This document shows positions 7,805-16,668 of a DNA stretch of 64,000 nucleotides, piece by piece (the first letter of the stretch is position 1; each line of letters starts with the position of its first letter). Location of the stretch: assembly GCF_009904055.1 (NCBI RefSeq), contig NZ_WYDP01000001.1:434001-498000 (forward strand), given 5' to 3'. Source of the stretch: Rubellimicrobium sp. CFH 75288 (GTDB taxonomy: Bacteria; Pseudomonadota; Alphaproteobacteria; Rhodobacterales; Rhodobacteraceae). The translations under genes were made by a program, and so were the position numbers. The notes under the pieces were generated by a model, which did no database searches, had not been told where the DNA came from, and was given only the letters and a program-made list of their open reading frames with translations.

Positions 7805-9061
7805 ATGACAGCCATGAGCGCAGCCCTGCAACCCGAGCCCGCAGCCCTTGTCGCCTGCACCATCAGCCGCGATGTCCAGCTGTTCGACCTGCTCATCGAG
7901 GACATGGAAGCCGCTCTCGGCGAACGCTGGGGGGATCTGTCCTTCGAGGAGGCCGTGGCCTTTCTCGACCAGCCCGATGCCGCCTCGCTCGAGTTCATCG
8001 CCGTGGCGCTCGATGCGGAGGACGAGGAGGACCTCGCGCGGGTGATCGAGGTGATCCGCGCCGCCAAGACCCGCGGGATCAAGGTCATCCTGATCGCCGA
8101 GGACGTGAGCCCGGCCTCGCTCCACCAGCTCTTGCGCGAGGGCGGCGACGAGTTCGTGCCCTATCCGCTGCCCGAGGGGGAGCTGGCCCGCGCCATCGAG
8201 CGGGTCAACGCCCCCCCTGTCCCCTCCGTGCCCGAGGCGCACCGTCCGGCCCTGAAGGCCACCGGCGACCGGTCGGGGGTGGTGATCCCGGTCTACGGGC
8301 TGGCGGGCGGCACGGGGGCCACGACGCTGGCCGTCAACCTGGCCTGGGAACTCGCGACCATCGAGAAGGGCGAGGCAGCCCCGCGCGTGTGCCTGCTCGA
8401 TTTCGGGCTGCAATGGGGATCGGTCGCGACCTATCTCGACCTGCCCCGCCGCGAGGCCGTGCTCGAGATGCTCTCGGACACGGAATCGATGGACAGCGAC
8501 ACCTTCATGGGGGCGCTTCTGAGCTTCAACGGCCGGCTGCACGTCCTGACGGCACCGCTCGATCTGGTCCCGCTCGACCTCGTGGGCCCGCGCGACGTGG
8601 AACGGGTCGTCGAATGCGCCCGGACCAACTTCGACTATGTCGTGATCGACATGCCGCAGGCGATGGCCGACTGGGGCGAGGCCGTTCTGGCCGCCGCCCA
8701 TCTGTGCCTTGCCACGATCGAGCTCGACATGCGGTCGGCGCAGAACACGCTGCGCCTGAAGCGGGCGCTGACCTCCGAGGGGCTGCCGCTCGACAAGTTC
8801 CGTTTCGTGCTCAACCGCGCACCGGGCCTCATGGACCTGAGCAGCAAGGGGCGGGTCCGCAGGCTGGCCGATTCGCTCGGCATCTCGATCGAGGTGCAGC
8901 TTCCCGATGGCGGCCGCCCCGTCGTGCAGGCCTGCGACCAGGGTCTGCCTCTGGCCGAGAGCGCGCCCAAGAACCCGCTGCGCAAGGAGATCGCCAAGCT
9001 CGCCAAGTCCATCCACGAGGTCAATCTGGCCGAGACTCCCGCCGCCAAGACGCGCGGCTGA
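7805..9061 (+). CDS. cpaE: Pilus assembly ATPase-like protein CpaE (TadZ)
   Basis: 418 residues from the ATG at 7805, preceded by GAGAGGA; an earlier in-frame ATG at 7601 would add ~68 unconserved residues. The N-terminal ~150 residues form a degenerate receiver-like domain (acidic, ALDAEDEEDLARVIEVI...). The C-terminal part is a MinD/ParA-type ATPase fold with a deviant Walker A (GLAGGTGATTLAVNLAWEL), VCLLDFGLQWGSVATYLDL and VVIDMPQAMADW. CpaE localises the Tad machine at the cell pole in related bacteria. It precedes cpaF by 41 nt. Confidence 0.94.
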   Translation: MTAMSAALQPEPAALVACTISRDVQLFDLLIEDMEAALGERWGDLSFEEAVAFLDQPDAASLEFIAVALDAEDEEDLARVIEVIRAAKTRGIKVILIAEDVSPASLHQLLREGGDEFVPYPLPEGELARAIERVNAPPVPSVPEAHRPALKATGDRSGVVIPVYGLAGGTGATTLAVNLAWELATIEKGEAAPRVCLLDFGLQWGSVATYLDLPRREAVLEMLSDTESMDSDTFMGALLSFNGRLHVLTAPLDLVPLDLVGPRDVERVVECARTNFDYVVIDMPQAMADWGEAVLAAAHLCLATIELDMRSAQNTLRLKRALTSEGLPLDKFRFVLNRAPGLMDLSSKGRVRRLADSLGISIEVQLPDGGRPVVQACDQGLPLAESAPKNPLRKEIAKLAKSIHEVNLAETPAAKTRG

Positions 9062-9102
9062 TCCCGTCGGGGGATCGAACCATCCCATCGAGGTGAGAGC
9101 CC

Positions 9103-10509
9103 ATGTTCGCCAAGTTCCGCAAACCGGAGCCCGCCGCCTCTCCGCGCCCTGCCCCCCAGCCGGCCGCCCCCAAGCCTGCCCTCGCGCGACCTGCCGCCAA
9201 GCCGGCCGAGCCCGCGCCCCAGGACAAGGAGCGCAAGCGCAAGGAGCGGCTTGCCGAGATCAAGCTCGAACTGCACAAGGTCCTGCTCGACACGCTCAAC
9301 CTCGCCGCCCTGGAGAAGGCGAGCGAGGCCGAGCTGCGTCAGGAGATCCAGGCCATCGCCGGCGAGAAGCTGGACGAGATGGGGGTCGTGCTCAACCGCG
9401 AGGAGCGCCTTCAGCTCAATCAGGATCTCTACGACGAGGTCCGGGGCCTCGGCCCCCTCGAGGCGCTGCTCAAGGACGACAGCGTGAACGATATCCTGGT
9501 GAACGGACCGCACCAGATCTTCGTCGAGCGGGCGGGCAAGCTCCAGCTCACCGACATCACCTTCAAGGACGAGCGGCACCTGCTGCGGATCATCGACAAG
9601 ATCGTGTCGGCCGTGGGCCGGCGCGTGGACGAGTCGAACCCCTACGTGGACGCGCGCCTGGCGGACGGGTCGCGCTTCAACGCCATGGTGCCGCCCATCG
9701 CGGTGGACGGCAGCCTGGTCTCGATCCGCAAGTTCAAGAAGGACAAGCTCTCGGTGGACGACCTGGTGCGCTTCGGCGCCTTTACCGAGGAGATGGCGGC
9801 CTATCTGCAGGCGGCGGTGGCCACGCGCCTCAACGTCATCGTGTCGGGCGGCACGGGGTCGGGCAAGACGACGACGCTCAACGCGCTGTCGTCCTTTATC
9901 GACAACAACGAGCGCATCCTGACCATCGAGGACACGGCCGAGCTGCAGCTTCAGCAGACCCATGTGGGCCGCATGGAAAGCCGCCCCCCCAACGTCGAGG
10001 GCAAGGGCGCCGTGAGCCAGCGCGACTGTCTCAGGAACGCGCTGCGGATGCGCCCGGACCGCATCATCGTGGGCGAGACCCGCGGCGAAGAAGTCATCGA
10101 CATGCTCCAGGCCATGAACACGGGCCATGACGGCTCGATGACCACGATCCACGCCAACTCGGCGCGCGATGCCGTCTCGCGGCTCGAGAACATGATCGCC
10201 ATGGCCGGCATCGAGATGCCCATCAAGGCCGTCCGCTCCCAGATCGCCTCGGCGGTCAACCTCATCGTGCAGGCGAGCCGCCTTCAGGACGGATCGCGTC
10301 GGATGACCTCGATCACCGAGATCACGGGGATGGAGGGCGAGGTCATCTCGATGCAGGAGATCTTCCGCTACCAGCGCGTCGGGCTGACGCCCGACAACAA
10401 GATCATCGGCCATTTCACCGCCACCGGGGTGCGGTCGCATTACAGCGAACGGTTCCGCCTGTGGGGCTACGACCTGCCCGCCTCCATCTTCGAACCCTTC
10501 GCCGGCTAG
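9103..10509 (+). CDS. cpaF: Tad secretion ATPase CpaF (TadA)
   Basis: 468 residues, typical for the family. A Pro/Ala-rich N terminus leads into the secretion ATPase core: GPLEALLKDDSVNDILVNGP, Walker A SGGTGSGKTTTLNALS (about residue 247), Asp box TIEDTAELQLQQ, Walker B MRPDRIIVGETRGEEV and the His box TGHDGSMTTIHANSARDA. It hydrolyses ATP at the cytoplasmic side of the Tad platform to drive pilus assembly and retraction. It lies between cpaE and tadB with short spacing. Confidence 0.97.
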   Translation: MFAKFRKPEPAASPRPAPQPAAPKPALARPAAKPAEPAPQDKERKRKERLAEIKLELHKVLLDTLNLAALEKASEAELRQEIQAIAGEKLDEMGVVLNREERLQLNQDLYDEVRGLGPLEALLKDDSVNDILVNGPHQIFVERAGKLQLTDITFKDERHLLRIIDKIVSAVGRRVDESNPYVDARLADGSRFNAMVPPIAVDGSLVSIRKFKKDKLSVDDLVRFGAFTEEMAAYLQAAVATRLNVIVSGGTGSGKTTTLNALSSFIDNNERILTIEDTAELQLQQTHVGRMESRPPNVEGKGAVSQRDCLRNALRMRPDRIIVGETRGEEVIDMLQAMNTGHDGSMTTIHANSARDAVSRLENMIAMAGIEMPIKAVRSQIASAVNLIVQASRLQDGSRRMTSITEITGMEGEVISMQEIFRYQRVGLTPDNKIIGHFTATGVRSHYSERFRLWGYDLPASIFEPFAG

Positions 10510-10523
10510 GGAAAGGACCCTCC

Positions 10524-11492
10524 ATGCAGATCTCGGCCGAACCGATCATTTACGGCCTCGTCTTCGTGGCGGTGCTGGTGCTGGTGGAGGGCGCCTATCT
10601 GACGGTCTTCGGCAAGTCGATCAGCCTCAATGCCCGCGTCAACCGCCGCCTGGCGCTGCTGGAGAAGGGGCAGGGTCGCGAGAAGGTGCTGGAGCAGCTC
10701 CGCAAGGAGATGACCCAGCACATGCGCTCGCAGTCCATCCCGCTCTACGCCATCCTCGCCTCCAAGGCGCAGAAGGCCAACATCGCCTTCTCGCCCACCC
10801 AGCTCGTGATGGTCATGGCCGCGCTGTCGGGACTGGCCTTCGTGGCGCTGACCGTGGGCACCAACGCGGCCGCCCCCGTGCGGGCCGCGGTCGCGGTCGC
10901 GATGGGGGTGGGCGGCGTCTATGTCTGGATCGACCGCAAGGCCAGGAAGCGCATGAGCCTGATCGAGGAGCAGCTGCCCGATGCGGTCGAGCTCATGGTC
11001 CGCAGCCTGCGGGTGGGGCATCCCTTCTCCTCGGCCATCAACATCGTCGCCAAGGAGGTCTCCGACCCGCTGGGCTCGGAGATGGGGGTCATCGCCGACG
11101 AGGCTGCCTACGGGCGCGACATGGGCGAGGCGCTGAAGGCGCTGGCCGAGCGGATGGACATGCAGGACCTGCGCTTTCTGGCCGTCGCAGTGGGCATCCA
11201 GCAGACCGCCGGCGGCAACCTGGCGGAGATCCTCGACGGGCTGGCCAAGGTGATCCGGGCCCGCTTCCGCCTGTTCCGGCGGGTCAAGGCCATCACGGCC
11301 GAGGCCAAGTGGTCCGGCACGTTCCTGTCGGGCTTTCCGGTGGTGGCGCTGATCGGGATCAACGTGGCGGAGCCCAACTACTACGACAAGGTCAAGGACA
11401 CGGCCGTGTTCATCCCAGCCTGCCTGGTCGTGGCGGCCTTCCTGATCGCCAACATCTTCGTCATGCGCGCCCTCGTGAACATCAAGGTGTGA
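10524..11492 (+). CDS. tadB: Tad inner-membrane platform protein TadB
   Basis: 322 residues from the ATG at 10524 (GAAAGGA nearby). There is one N-terminal transmembrane helix (YGLVFVAVLVLVEGAYL), two more near residues 95-140, a cytoplasmic T2SSF domain with EEQLPDAVELMVRSLRVGH and GGNLAEILDGLAKVIR, and two C-terminal helices. Together with TadC it forms the platform that couples CpaF to pilus polymerisation. The stop is 3 nt before tadC. Confidence 0.95.
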   Translation: MQISAEPIIYGLVFVAVLVLVEGAYLTVFGKSISLNARVNRRLALLEKGQGREKVLEQLRKEMTQHMRSQSIPLYAILASKAQKANIAFSPTQLVMVMAALSGLAFVALTVGTNAAAPVRAAVAVAMGVGGVYVWIDRKARKRMSLIEEQLPDAVELMVRSLRVGHPFSSAINIVAKEVSDPLGSEMGVIADEAAYGRDMGEALKALAERMDMQDLRFLAVAVGIQQTAGGNLAEILDGLAKVIRARFRLFRRVKAITAEAKWSGTFLSGFPVVALIGINVAEPNYYDKVKDTAVFIPACLVVAAFLIANIFVMRALVNIKV

Positions 11493-11495
11493 CCC

Positions 11496-12506
11496 ATGGA
11501 CCTTCTGGCGCCCCTTGCCGGCTGGCTGACCGACTGGCTGGGCCCCTCGGGCCCCCTGCTCGCCATCGGCTTTCTGGGCGTGGCGATGATCCTGCTGGCG
11601 CTGCCCATGCTGTTCGCCGGCCCCAAGGACCCGCTCGACCGGCTGCGCGAGCGCCAGCGCGACCAGACGCTCGCGCAGGAGAAGCAGGAACGGCTGCGCC
11701 GCCCGCAGGGCAAGGACAAGCTCGAGAAATACTCGACCTTTCTCGAACCCAAGAACGAGAAGGAATATTCCGCCACCCGCCTCAAGCTCCTGCAGGCCGG
11801 CTACCGGACCCGCAACGCGGTGCGCATCTACCACTTCGCGCAGTTCGCCCTGGGGCTGGGGCTGCTGGCGCTGGGGCTCATCTACACGCTGTGGCTCGCG
11901 GCCGTCTCGGAGGAGCCGCTCGGCACCACGCAGCTTCTGCTCTACACGATCGGCCCGGGGGCTGCGGGCTACATGCTGCCGCGCTACTGGGTCACGCGCC
12001 GTCAGGCCGCGCGTCAGGAAGCGATCACGAACGGCTTTCCCGACAGCCTCGACATGATGCTGGTCTGCGTCGAGGCGGGCCAGTCGCTGGACCAGTCGAT
12101 CGTGCGCGTGGCGCGCGAGCTGCGCTCGGGCTTTCCCGACCTGGCCGACGAATACGAACTCGTCTCCTGGGAGCTGAAGGCGGGCAAGGACAAGATCCTC
12201 GTGCTGCGGGACATGGCCGAGCGCTGCGGCGTGCCCGATGTGACGAGCTTTGTCACCGTGCTCATCCAGTCCCAGCAGTTCGGCACCTCGATCGCGGACG
12301 CGCTGCGCGTCTATGCGTCCGAGATGCGCGACAAGCGCGTGATGCGCGCCGAGGAGAAGGCCAACACCCTGCCCACCAAGATGACGCTGGCCACGATGAT
12401 GTTGACGGTGCCGCCGCTGCTCATCATCCTGATCGGGCCCTCGGTGTACGAGATCTACACCGTTCTGGGCGGCGGCGTCGAAGGCGCGCAGGGGGGCGGC
12501 GAGTGA
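11496..12506 (+). CDS. tadC: Tad inner-membrane platform protein TadC
   Basis: 336 residues. Hydrophobic helices lie near residues 20-50, 110-165 and at the C terminus (MLTVPPLLIILIGPSVYEIY). The T2SSF domain shows FPDSLDMMLVCVEAGQSLDQ and the FVTVLIQSQQFGTSIADALR pattern, which corresponds to the conserved GxxxA region of GspF-like proteins. It is the second half of the Tad platform. Its TGA overlaps the GTG start of the following lipoprotein gene (GTGA). Confidence 0.95.
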   Translation: MDLLAPLAGWLTDWLGPSGPLLAIGFLGVAMILLALPMLFAGPKDPLDRLRERQRDQTLAQEKQERLRRPQGKDKLEKYSTFLEPKNEKEYSATRLKLLQAGYRTRNAVRIYHFAQFALGLGLLALGLIYTLWLAAVSEEPLGTTQLLLYTIGPGAAGYMLPRYWVTRRQAARQEAITNGFPDSLDMMLVCVEAGQSLDQSIVRVARELRSGFPDLADEYELVSWELKAGKDKILVLRDMAERCGVPDVTSFVTVLIQSQQFGTSIADALRVYASEMRDKRVMRAEEKANTLPTKMTLATMMLTVPPLLIILIGPSVYEIYTVLGGGVEGAQGGGE

Positions 12507-13069
12507 GACGGGCGGCGCTGGTCGCAGCGCTTGTGGTCGGGACGGCTCTGGGCGGCTGCGGCGAGGCGCGCCTGAACGACGCTCCCGGCAACGTCTATGC
12601 GCCGGGTCTGGGGCGGGGCCCGGGGGCTGACCCGCTCGAGACGGCACACAGGCTCATGGCGGCCGGCCAGTACGAGCTGGCCCTCTCGGCCTATCAGCGC
12701 GCCGCCCTGCGCGACGGGCTGACCGTGGACACGCTGGCGGGTCTGGGCAGCGCCAACCTCCATCTGGGCCGGTTGGGTCAGGCGGAGCGGTGGCTGCGTC
12801 AGGCGCTGCGCGAGGACGGGGAGTTCGGGCCCGCCTGGAACAATCTGGGCGTGGTGCTGATGGAGCGGGGCAAGCCCGCCGAGGCCGCCGAAGCCTTTCG
12901 CCGCGCCTATGCCCTGAGCAGCGGCGAAAGCGACACGATCCGCGACAATCTGCGCCTCGCGCTCGCACGGCGCGACGATCCTGCCTATAGTGGCGTCAAC
13001 GAGACGCAAAGCGTCCCGCTCATCGGGTTCGGGCGCGAAAGCCGCTTCGGCCCCGGGGAGCCGCTCTGA
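12503..13069 (+). CDS. tadD: TPR lipoprotein (TadD-like)
   Basis: 188 residues from a GTG at 12503 that overlaps the tadC stop. MRRAALVAALVVGTALGGC is a lipoprotein signal peptide with the lipobox cysteine at residue 19. The rest contains about three TPR units (AHRLMAAGQYELALSAYQRA, ...RLGQAERWLRQALREDGEF, ...GKPAEAAEAFRRAYALS). TadD proteins are periplasmic/outer-membrane pilotin-like factors needed for secretin function. The downstream gene is a second TPR lipoprotein. Confidence 0.9.
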   Translation: MRRAALVAALVVGTALGGCGEARLNDAPGNVYAPGLGRGPGADPLETAHRLMAAGQYELALSAYQRAALRDGLTVDTLAGLGSANLHLGRLGQAERWLRQALREDGEFGPAWNNLGVVLMERGKPAEAAEAFRRAYALSSGESDTIRDNLRLALARRDDPAYSGVNETQSVPLIGFGRESRFGPGEPL

Positions 13070-13089
13070 GGCAGCAAAGGGGCAGGTCC

Positions 13090-14007
13090 ATGCACCATCC
13101 CTCCGCCGCGCCGCCGGGCGCGGCTCCTATCGGCGACGACGCGGGGGCGTTGCATCGCGCCCTGCGGCTGGCAGCCTGCGCGGGCGCGCTGGTCGTGCTG
13201 GCGGCCTGCGGGGGTGCGCGCTCCGGCGATGCGGAGGTGCAGAGGGCGCTGCGCGACATCAGCGCCGCCGAGGAGGCCGGCCTGACCGACGCGATGCTGA
13301 CCATCGCACAGCCCGACGAGGCGGTCGCCTATTTCCGCCGCCAGATCGAGGAGCGGCCCGGCGCGATCGAGCCGCTGCGGGGCCTGGCCAAGTCGCTGGT
13401 CCGGGCCGGACGGCCGGCCGAGGCGATTCCCGCCTGGGATGCCGTGATCGCCCATCCCCGGTCCCTGCCGGAGGACCGGGTCGAACTGGCGGGCGCGCTC
13501 ATCCGCATCAACGAGTGGGACCGCGCCCGCGCCACGCTCAACGCCATTCCCCCGACCCACGAGACCTTCGAGCGCTACCGTCTCGAGGCGATGGTGGCGG
13601 ACGCCGCCGAGGACTGGGCCCGCGCCGACAGCTTCTACGAGATCGCCGCGGGTCTGACGACCACGCCCGCGGGGGTCCTCAACAACTGGGGCTTCTCCAA
13701 GCTGACGCGGGGAGATTATCGCGGAGCCGAGCGGCTCTTTGCGGACGCGCTGCGTCACGATCCGTCGCTGTTCACCGCCAAGAACAACCTGGTCATGGCG
13801 CGGGGCGCCCAGCGCAACTATGCCCTGCCCGTCATCCCGATGACGCAGGACGAACGGGCGCAGCTGCTGCACACGCTGGCCCTCGCGGCCATCAAGCAGA
13901 ACGACGTGACGATCGGCCGGGGCCTGCTGCGGGAGGCGGTGGAAACCGCCCCGCGCCACTTCCCCGAAGCCGCCCGCGCCCTCGAGGCCCTCGAGTCGGA
14001 GACCTGA
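13090..14007 (+). CDS. Second TPR lipoprotein of the tad locus
   Basis: 305 residues. The N terminus is unusual: about 30 Pro/Ala-rich residues precede a hydrophobic segment with a lipobox (LVVLAAC), so the real start may lie further in. TPR-type helices follow, e.g. DEAVAYFRRQIEERPG, GRPAEAIPAWDAVI, GDYRGAERLFADALRHDP. The C-terminal ~70 residues (NYALPVIPMTQDERAQLLHT...) are typical of tetratricopeptide proteins found next to TadD in this bacterial group. Probably helps TadD in secretin assembly. It ends 1 nt before the prepilin peptidase gene. Confidence 0.87.
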   Translation: MHHPSAAPPGAAPIGDDAGALHRALRLAACAGALVVLAACGGARSGDAEVQRALRDISAAEEAGLTDAMLTIAQPDEAVAYFRRQIEERPGAIEPLRGLAKSLVRAGRPAEAIPAWDAVIAHPRSLPEDRVELAGALIRINEWDRARATLNAIPPTHETFERYRLEAMVADAAEDWARADSFYEIAAGLTTTPAGVLNNWGFSKLTRGDYRGAERLFADALRHDPSLFTAKNNLVMARGAQRNYALPVIPMTQDERAQLLHTLALAAIKQNDVTIGRGLLREAVETAPRHFPEAARALEALESET

Positions 14008-14008
14008 C

Positions 14009-14512
14009 ATGGCCACCCCCGCCGTCGTCGCCGCCATCCTGCTGCTCGGGGCGCTGCCCGTGATGGTCTGGGCGGGCCTGTCGGACCTGCGCCGCATGAA
14101 GATCCCCAACAGGGCCGTCCTCGCGCTGGCAGGGGTCTTCGCGCTGGGGGGGCTCGGCCTCGCCGCCGGCGGCCTGTGGCCCTGGTCGGAATACGGCTGG
14201 CGCTGGGCCAATCTCGCCGCGGTGCTGCTGGCGGGGATGGGGCTCAACGCGCTGGGCATGATCGGGGCGGGAGACGCCAAGCTCGCGGCCGCGGCCGCTC
14301 CGTTCGTGGCCTTCGCGGACTGGCCGGAGCTTCTGGGCCTCTATGCGGCGGCGGTGCTGGCGGCCTTTGCCCTGCACCGCCTGGCCAAGTACACGGTCGG
14401 CCCGCGCCTCGCGCCGCACTGGAAGAGCTGGGATTCGGGCAAGCGCTTCCCCATGGGGGTGGCGATCGGCCTGACTGTGGTGGGCTATCTGGGACTGGCC
14501 GCGGCGGCCTGA
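14009..14512 (+). CDS. cpaA: Prepilin peptidase CpaA (TadV)
   Basis: 167 residues, the short CpaA/TadV form lacking the methylase domain. It is hydrophobic throughout, with the two catalytic aspartates of type IV prepilin peptidases visible in GLSDLRRMKIPN (near residue 27) and GAGDAKL (GxGD motif, near residue 90). It cleaves the Flp leaders at the inner membrane. Its place at the end of the tad operon is common in Rhodobacterales. Confidence 0.95.
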   Translation: MATPAVVAAILLLGALPVMVWAGLSDLRRMKIPNRAVLALAGVFALGGLGLAAGGLWPWSEYGWRWANLAAVLLAGMGLNALGMIGAGDAKLAAAAAPFVAFADWPELLGLYAAAVLAAFALHRLAKYTVGPRLAPHWKSWDSGKRFPMGVAIGLTVVGYLGLAAAA

Positions 14513-14599
14513 AGGACTGCCCCGGCGGCACCCGACGGCCTCCCCACTTCCGCCCCATTCCGCTGCCAGCCTGCGAGCAGAGCCATCCTGCCGCAGGAC

Positions 14600-15934
14600 A
14601 TGCCCGTGACGCTGCACGTCGCCCCGCCTGACACCAGCCCCGCCGTCCAGCCCCCGCCCGCCCCGCGCTCGCTGGGGGCGATGGGCCTCCATCCCGTGAT
14701 GATGCGCGACATCCTTCTCAAGACGATGTTCCGCACCAATGTCACGCATGTTTCGGAGATCGCCCGCGCCCTGTGCCTGCCCATCGGCGTGACGCAGGAA
14801 CTGGTGGACCTGGCCCGGTCGCAGCGCCTGCTGGAAGCGACGGGCACGCTCCATGCGAATTCCACGGGCGAGATGGGCTATCAGCTCACCGATGCCGGCA
14901 AGGCGCGGGCGGTCGATGCGCTGGCCCAGTCGGAATATTTCGGGGCCATGCCCGTCCCGCTCGACGTCTATCGCGAGCAGGTCCGCCGCCAGTCGATCCG
15001 CAACCTCGAGATCACCCGCGACCGCCTGCAGGCCGCGATGGGCCATCTGATCCTGCCCCCCACGCTTCTCGACCAGCTGGGACCGGCGGTGGGAGCGGGC
15101 CGCTCGATCCTGATGTACGGTCCGCCCGGCAACGGCAAATCCTCCATCTCCAACGGGATCAAGGCCGCCCTGGGGGACAAGATCTTCATTCCCCGCGCCG
15201 TCGCCTATGCGGGACAGGTCATCACCGTCTACGATCCCATCGTGCACGCCGCCGCCGAGGAGGATCTGGACGATCCCAACAGCCTGCGTCGCACCTCGGG
15301 GCGTTACGACACGCGCTATGTCCGCTGCGAGCGGCCCACCGTCGTCACCGGGGGGGAACTCACCCTCGACATGCTCGACCTCGTCTACAACCCGGTCGCG
15401 CGGACCTATCAGGCGCCGCTGCAGCTCAAGTCCACGGGCGGCATCTTCATCATCGACGACCTGGGGCGCCAGTCCGAGCCGCCGCAGAAGATCGTCAACC
15501 GCTGGATCGTGCCGCTGGAGGAGGGACGCGACATCCTCGCCCTGCAATCGGGCGAGAAGTTCGAGGTGCCCTTCGACACGCTGGTGATCTTCTCCACGAA
15601 CTTCCATCCCAACGAGATCTTCGACAAGGCGGCGCTGCGGCGGATCTTCTTCAAGATCAAGGTGGACGGCCCCTCGCAGGAGGATTTCCTCAAGATCTTC
15701 GCGCTGGTGGCGCGCAAGAAGCGGATGCCGCTGGACGGCCCCTCGCTCGTCCATCTGCTCCAGAACAAGTACCCCACCATCGGCAACGTCTATGCCAACT
15801 ACCAGCCCGTCTTCCTGATCGACCAGATGCTCGCCATCTGCCGGTTCGAGGGCATCGAGCCCCAGATGCGCCCGGACCTGATCGACCGGGCCTGGGCCAA
15901 CATGTTCGTGCGCGACGAGGCCATCGTGAAATAG
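14600..15934 (+). CDS. AAA+ ATPase with N-terminal winged-helix-like region, tad-linked
   Basis: 444 residues. The N-terminal ~100 residues look helical with a winged-helix flavour (THVSEIARALCLPIGVTQELVDLARSQ). The AAA+ core has Walker A MYGPPGNGKSS, Walker B GIFIIDDLGRQ, and sensor-1-like TLVIFSTNFHPNE followed by KAALRRIFFKIKV. Proteins of this type are often described as ATPases with chaperone activity and recur at the end of tad loci in Rhodobacteraceae; their role is not known. It starts 87 nt after cpaA and could be co-transcribed. A hairpin lies after its stop. Confidence 0.85.
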   Translation: MPVTLHVAPPDTSPAVQPPPAPRSLGAMGLHPVMMRDILLKTMFRTNVTHVSEIARALCLPIGVTQELVDLARSQRLLEATGTLHANSTGEMGYQLTDAGKARAVDALAQSEYFGAMPVPLDVYREQVRRQSIRNLEITRDRLQAAMGHLILPPTLLDQLGPAVGAGRSILMYGPPGNGKSSISNGIKAALGDKIFIPRAVAYAGQVITVYDPIVHAAAEEDLDDPNSLRRTSGRYDTRYVRCERPTVVTGGELTLDMLDLVYNPVARTYQAPLQLKSTGGIFIIDDLGRQSEPPQKIVNRWIVPLEEGRDILALQSGEKFEVPFDTLVIFSTNFHPNEIFDKAALRRIFFKIKVDGPSQEDFLKIFALVARKKRMPLDGPSLVHLLQNKYPTIGNVYANYQPVFLIDQMLAICRFEGIEPQMRPDLIDRAWANMFVRDEAIVK

Positions 15935-15953
15935 GCCGCGCCCCGCCCGTTGC

Positions 15954-15978
15954 GGCAGGGGCCCGCCCTGCCCCTGCC
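15954..15978. terminator. Convergent hairpin after the tad locus
   Basis: A perfect 9-bp stem GGCAGGGGC/GCCCCTGCC (15954-15962 with 15970-15978, 7-nt loop) lies 20 nt after the ATPase stop, between that gene and the convergent oxidoreductase gene. There is no T-run on either strand, so termination efficiency is uncertain. Confidence 0.5.
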
Positions 15979-16011
15979 CTGCGCCACGAATCGCACCCTA
16001 GCACCGGACGA

Positions 16012-16027
16012 TTAAGATTCCCTTAAC
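16012..16027. promoter_or_regulatory. Perfect CtrA-type binding site (TTAA-N7-TTAAC)
   Basis: TTAA at 16012-16015 and TTAAC at 16023-16027 are separated by exactly 7 bases (GATTCCC). This matches the CtrA consensus of alphaproteobacteria, and TTAA is very rare in this GC-rich window. It lies in the gap between two convergent genes, so its target transcript is unclear: a small RNA, an antisense transcript, or chromosome-structure function are possible. Confidence 0.55.
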
Positions 16028-16080
16028 GCCGCGCCCTTTGCTGCGCGCTCCGTCGGAGGGCATGCCGCCCGCAGGCCCGT

Positions 16081-16668
16081 TCAGCGCAGCCGGGCCATCC
16101 GCTGTCGCACATGGCGGAGGAACCGCTCGCGCGTGCCTGCCGGGACCGTTTCCACCCGATGGAGCGCAAGCCAGAGGGTCCGCGTCCGTGCCCCCGTGCA
16201 GACGCGCAGGCCCCGCAGCAGCATCCGTCGCCCCGGCGCGCCGAGCGCCACCGACCAGGCCCAGCGCGAGAGCCCGAGCGTCGTCACCACGCCCAGGACC
16301 CGCAGATGCCCGAGGCCGGGACGCAGTCCGGACGCCTCCTCGTGGAAGGCCAGGCCCGGACGCCATACCCGGTCAAGCCAGCCCTTCAGCAGCGCCGGCG
16401 GGCCGCCCCACCAGGTCGGGAACACCAGGATGACGCCCTCGGCCCAGAGCAGCGCCTCGCCGTGCTGCCGCAGGACCGGATCGGCGGTCGGGCCGTGATA
16501 GCCGCGCCATTCCGCCTCGCCCATGACCGGGTCGAACCCCTCGGCCCGCAGGTCGAGGACGCGCACGGCGTGACCGGCCGATTCCGCCCCCTCCTGCGCG
16601 GCGCGCAGCAGCGCGGCGGAAAAGGCGTCGGGGGCAGGATGGGCATGGACCAGAAGAAGGCGCAGCGC
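16081..16668 (-). CDS. NAD(P)H:quinone oxidoreductase / flavodoxin-fold protein with damaged start
   Basis: About 195 codons of a NQO1/modulator-of-drug-activity type flavoprotein: LLLVHAHPAPDAFSAALLR (FMN-binding strand-loop), VRVLDLRAEGFDPVM, ILVFPTWWGGPPALLKGWLD (active-site loop) and HLRVLGVVTTLG. It would reduce quinones with NAD(P)H in the cytoplasm. The frame has no usual start: upstream it reads TGA-GCG-CTG-CGC. An ATG at 16672 lies in the wrong frame, and inserting one GC dinucleotide after ATGAGC would restore MSALRLLLVHAHP. So either a 2-bp deletion, a sequencing error, or use of a downstream GTG (16566), which would remove the FMN loop. Function therefore uncertain. Confidence 0.72.
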   Translation of the reverse strand, partial: ALRLLLVHAHPAPDAFSAALLRAAQEGAESAGHAVRVLDLRAEGFDPVMGEAEWRGYHGPTADPVLRQHGEALLWAEGVILVFPTWWGGPPALLKGWLDRVWRPGLAFHEEASGLRPGLGHLRVLGVVTTLGLSRWAWSVALGAPGRRMLLRGLRVCTGARTRTLWLALHRVETVPAGTRERFLRHVRQRMARLR

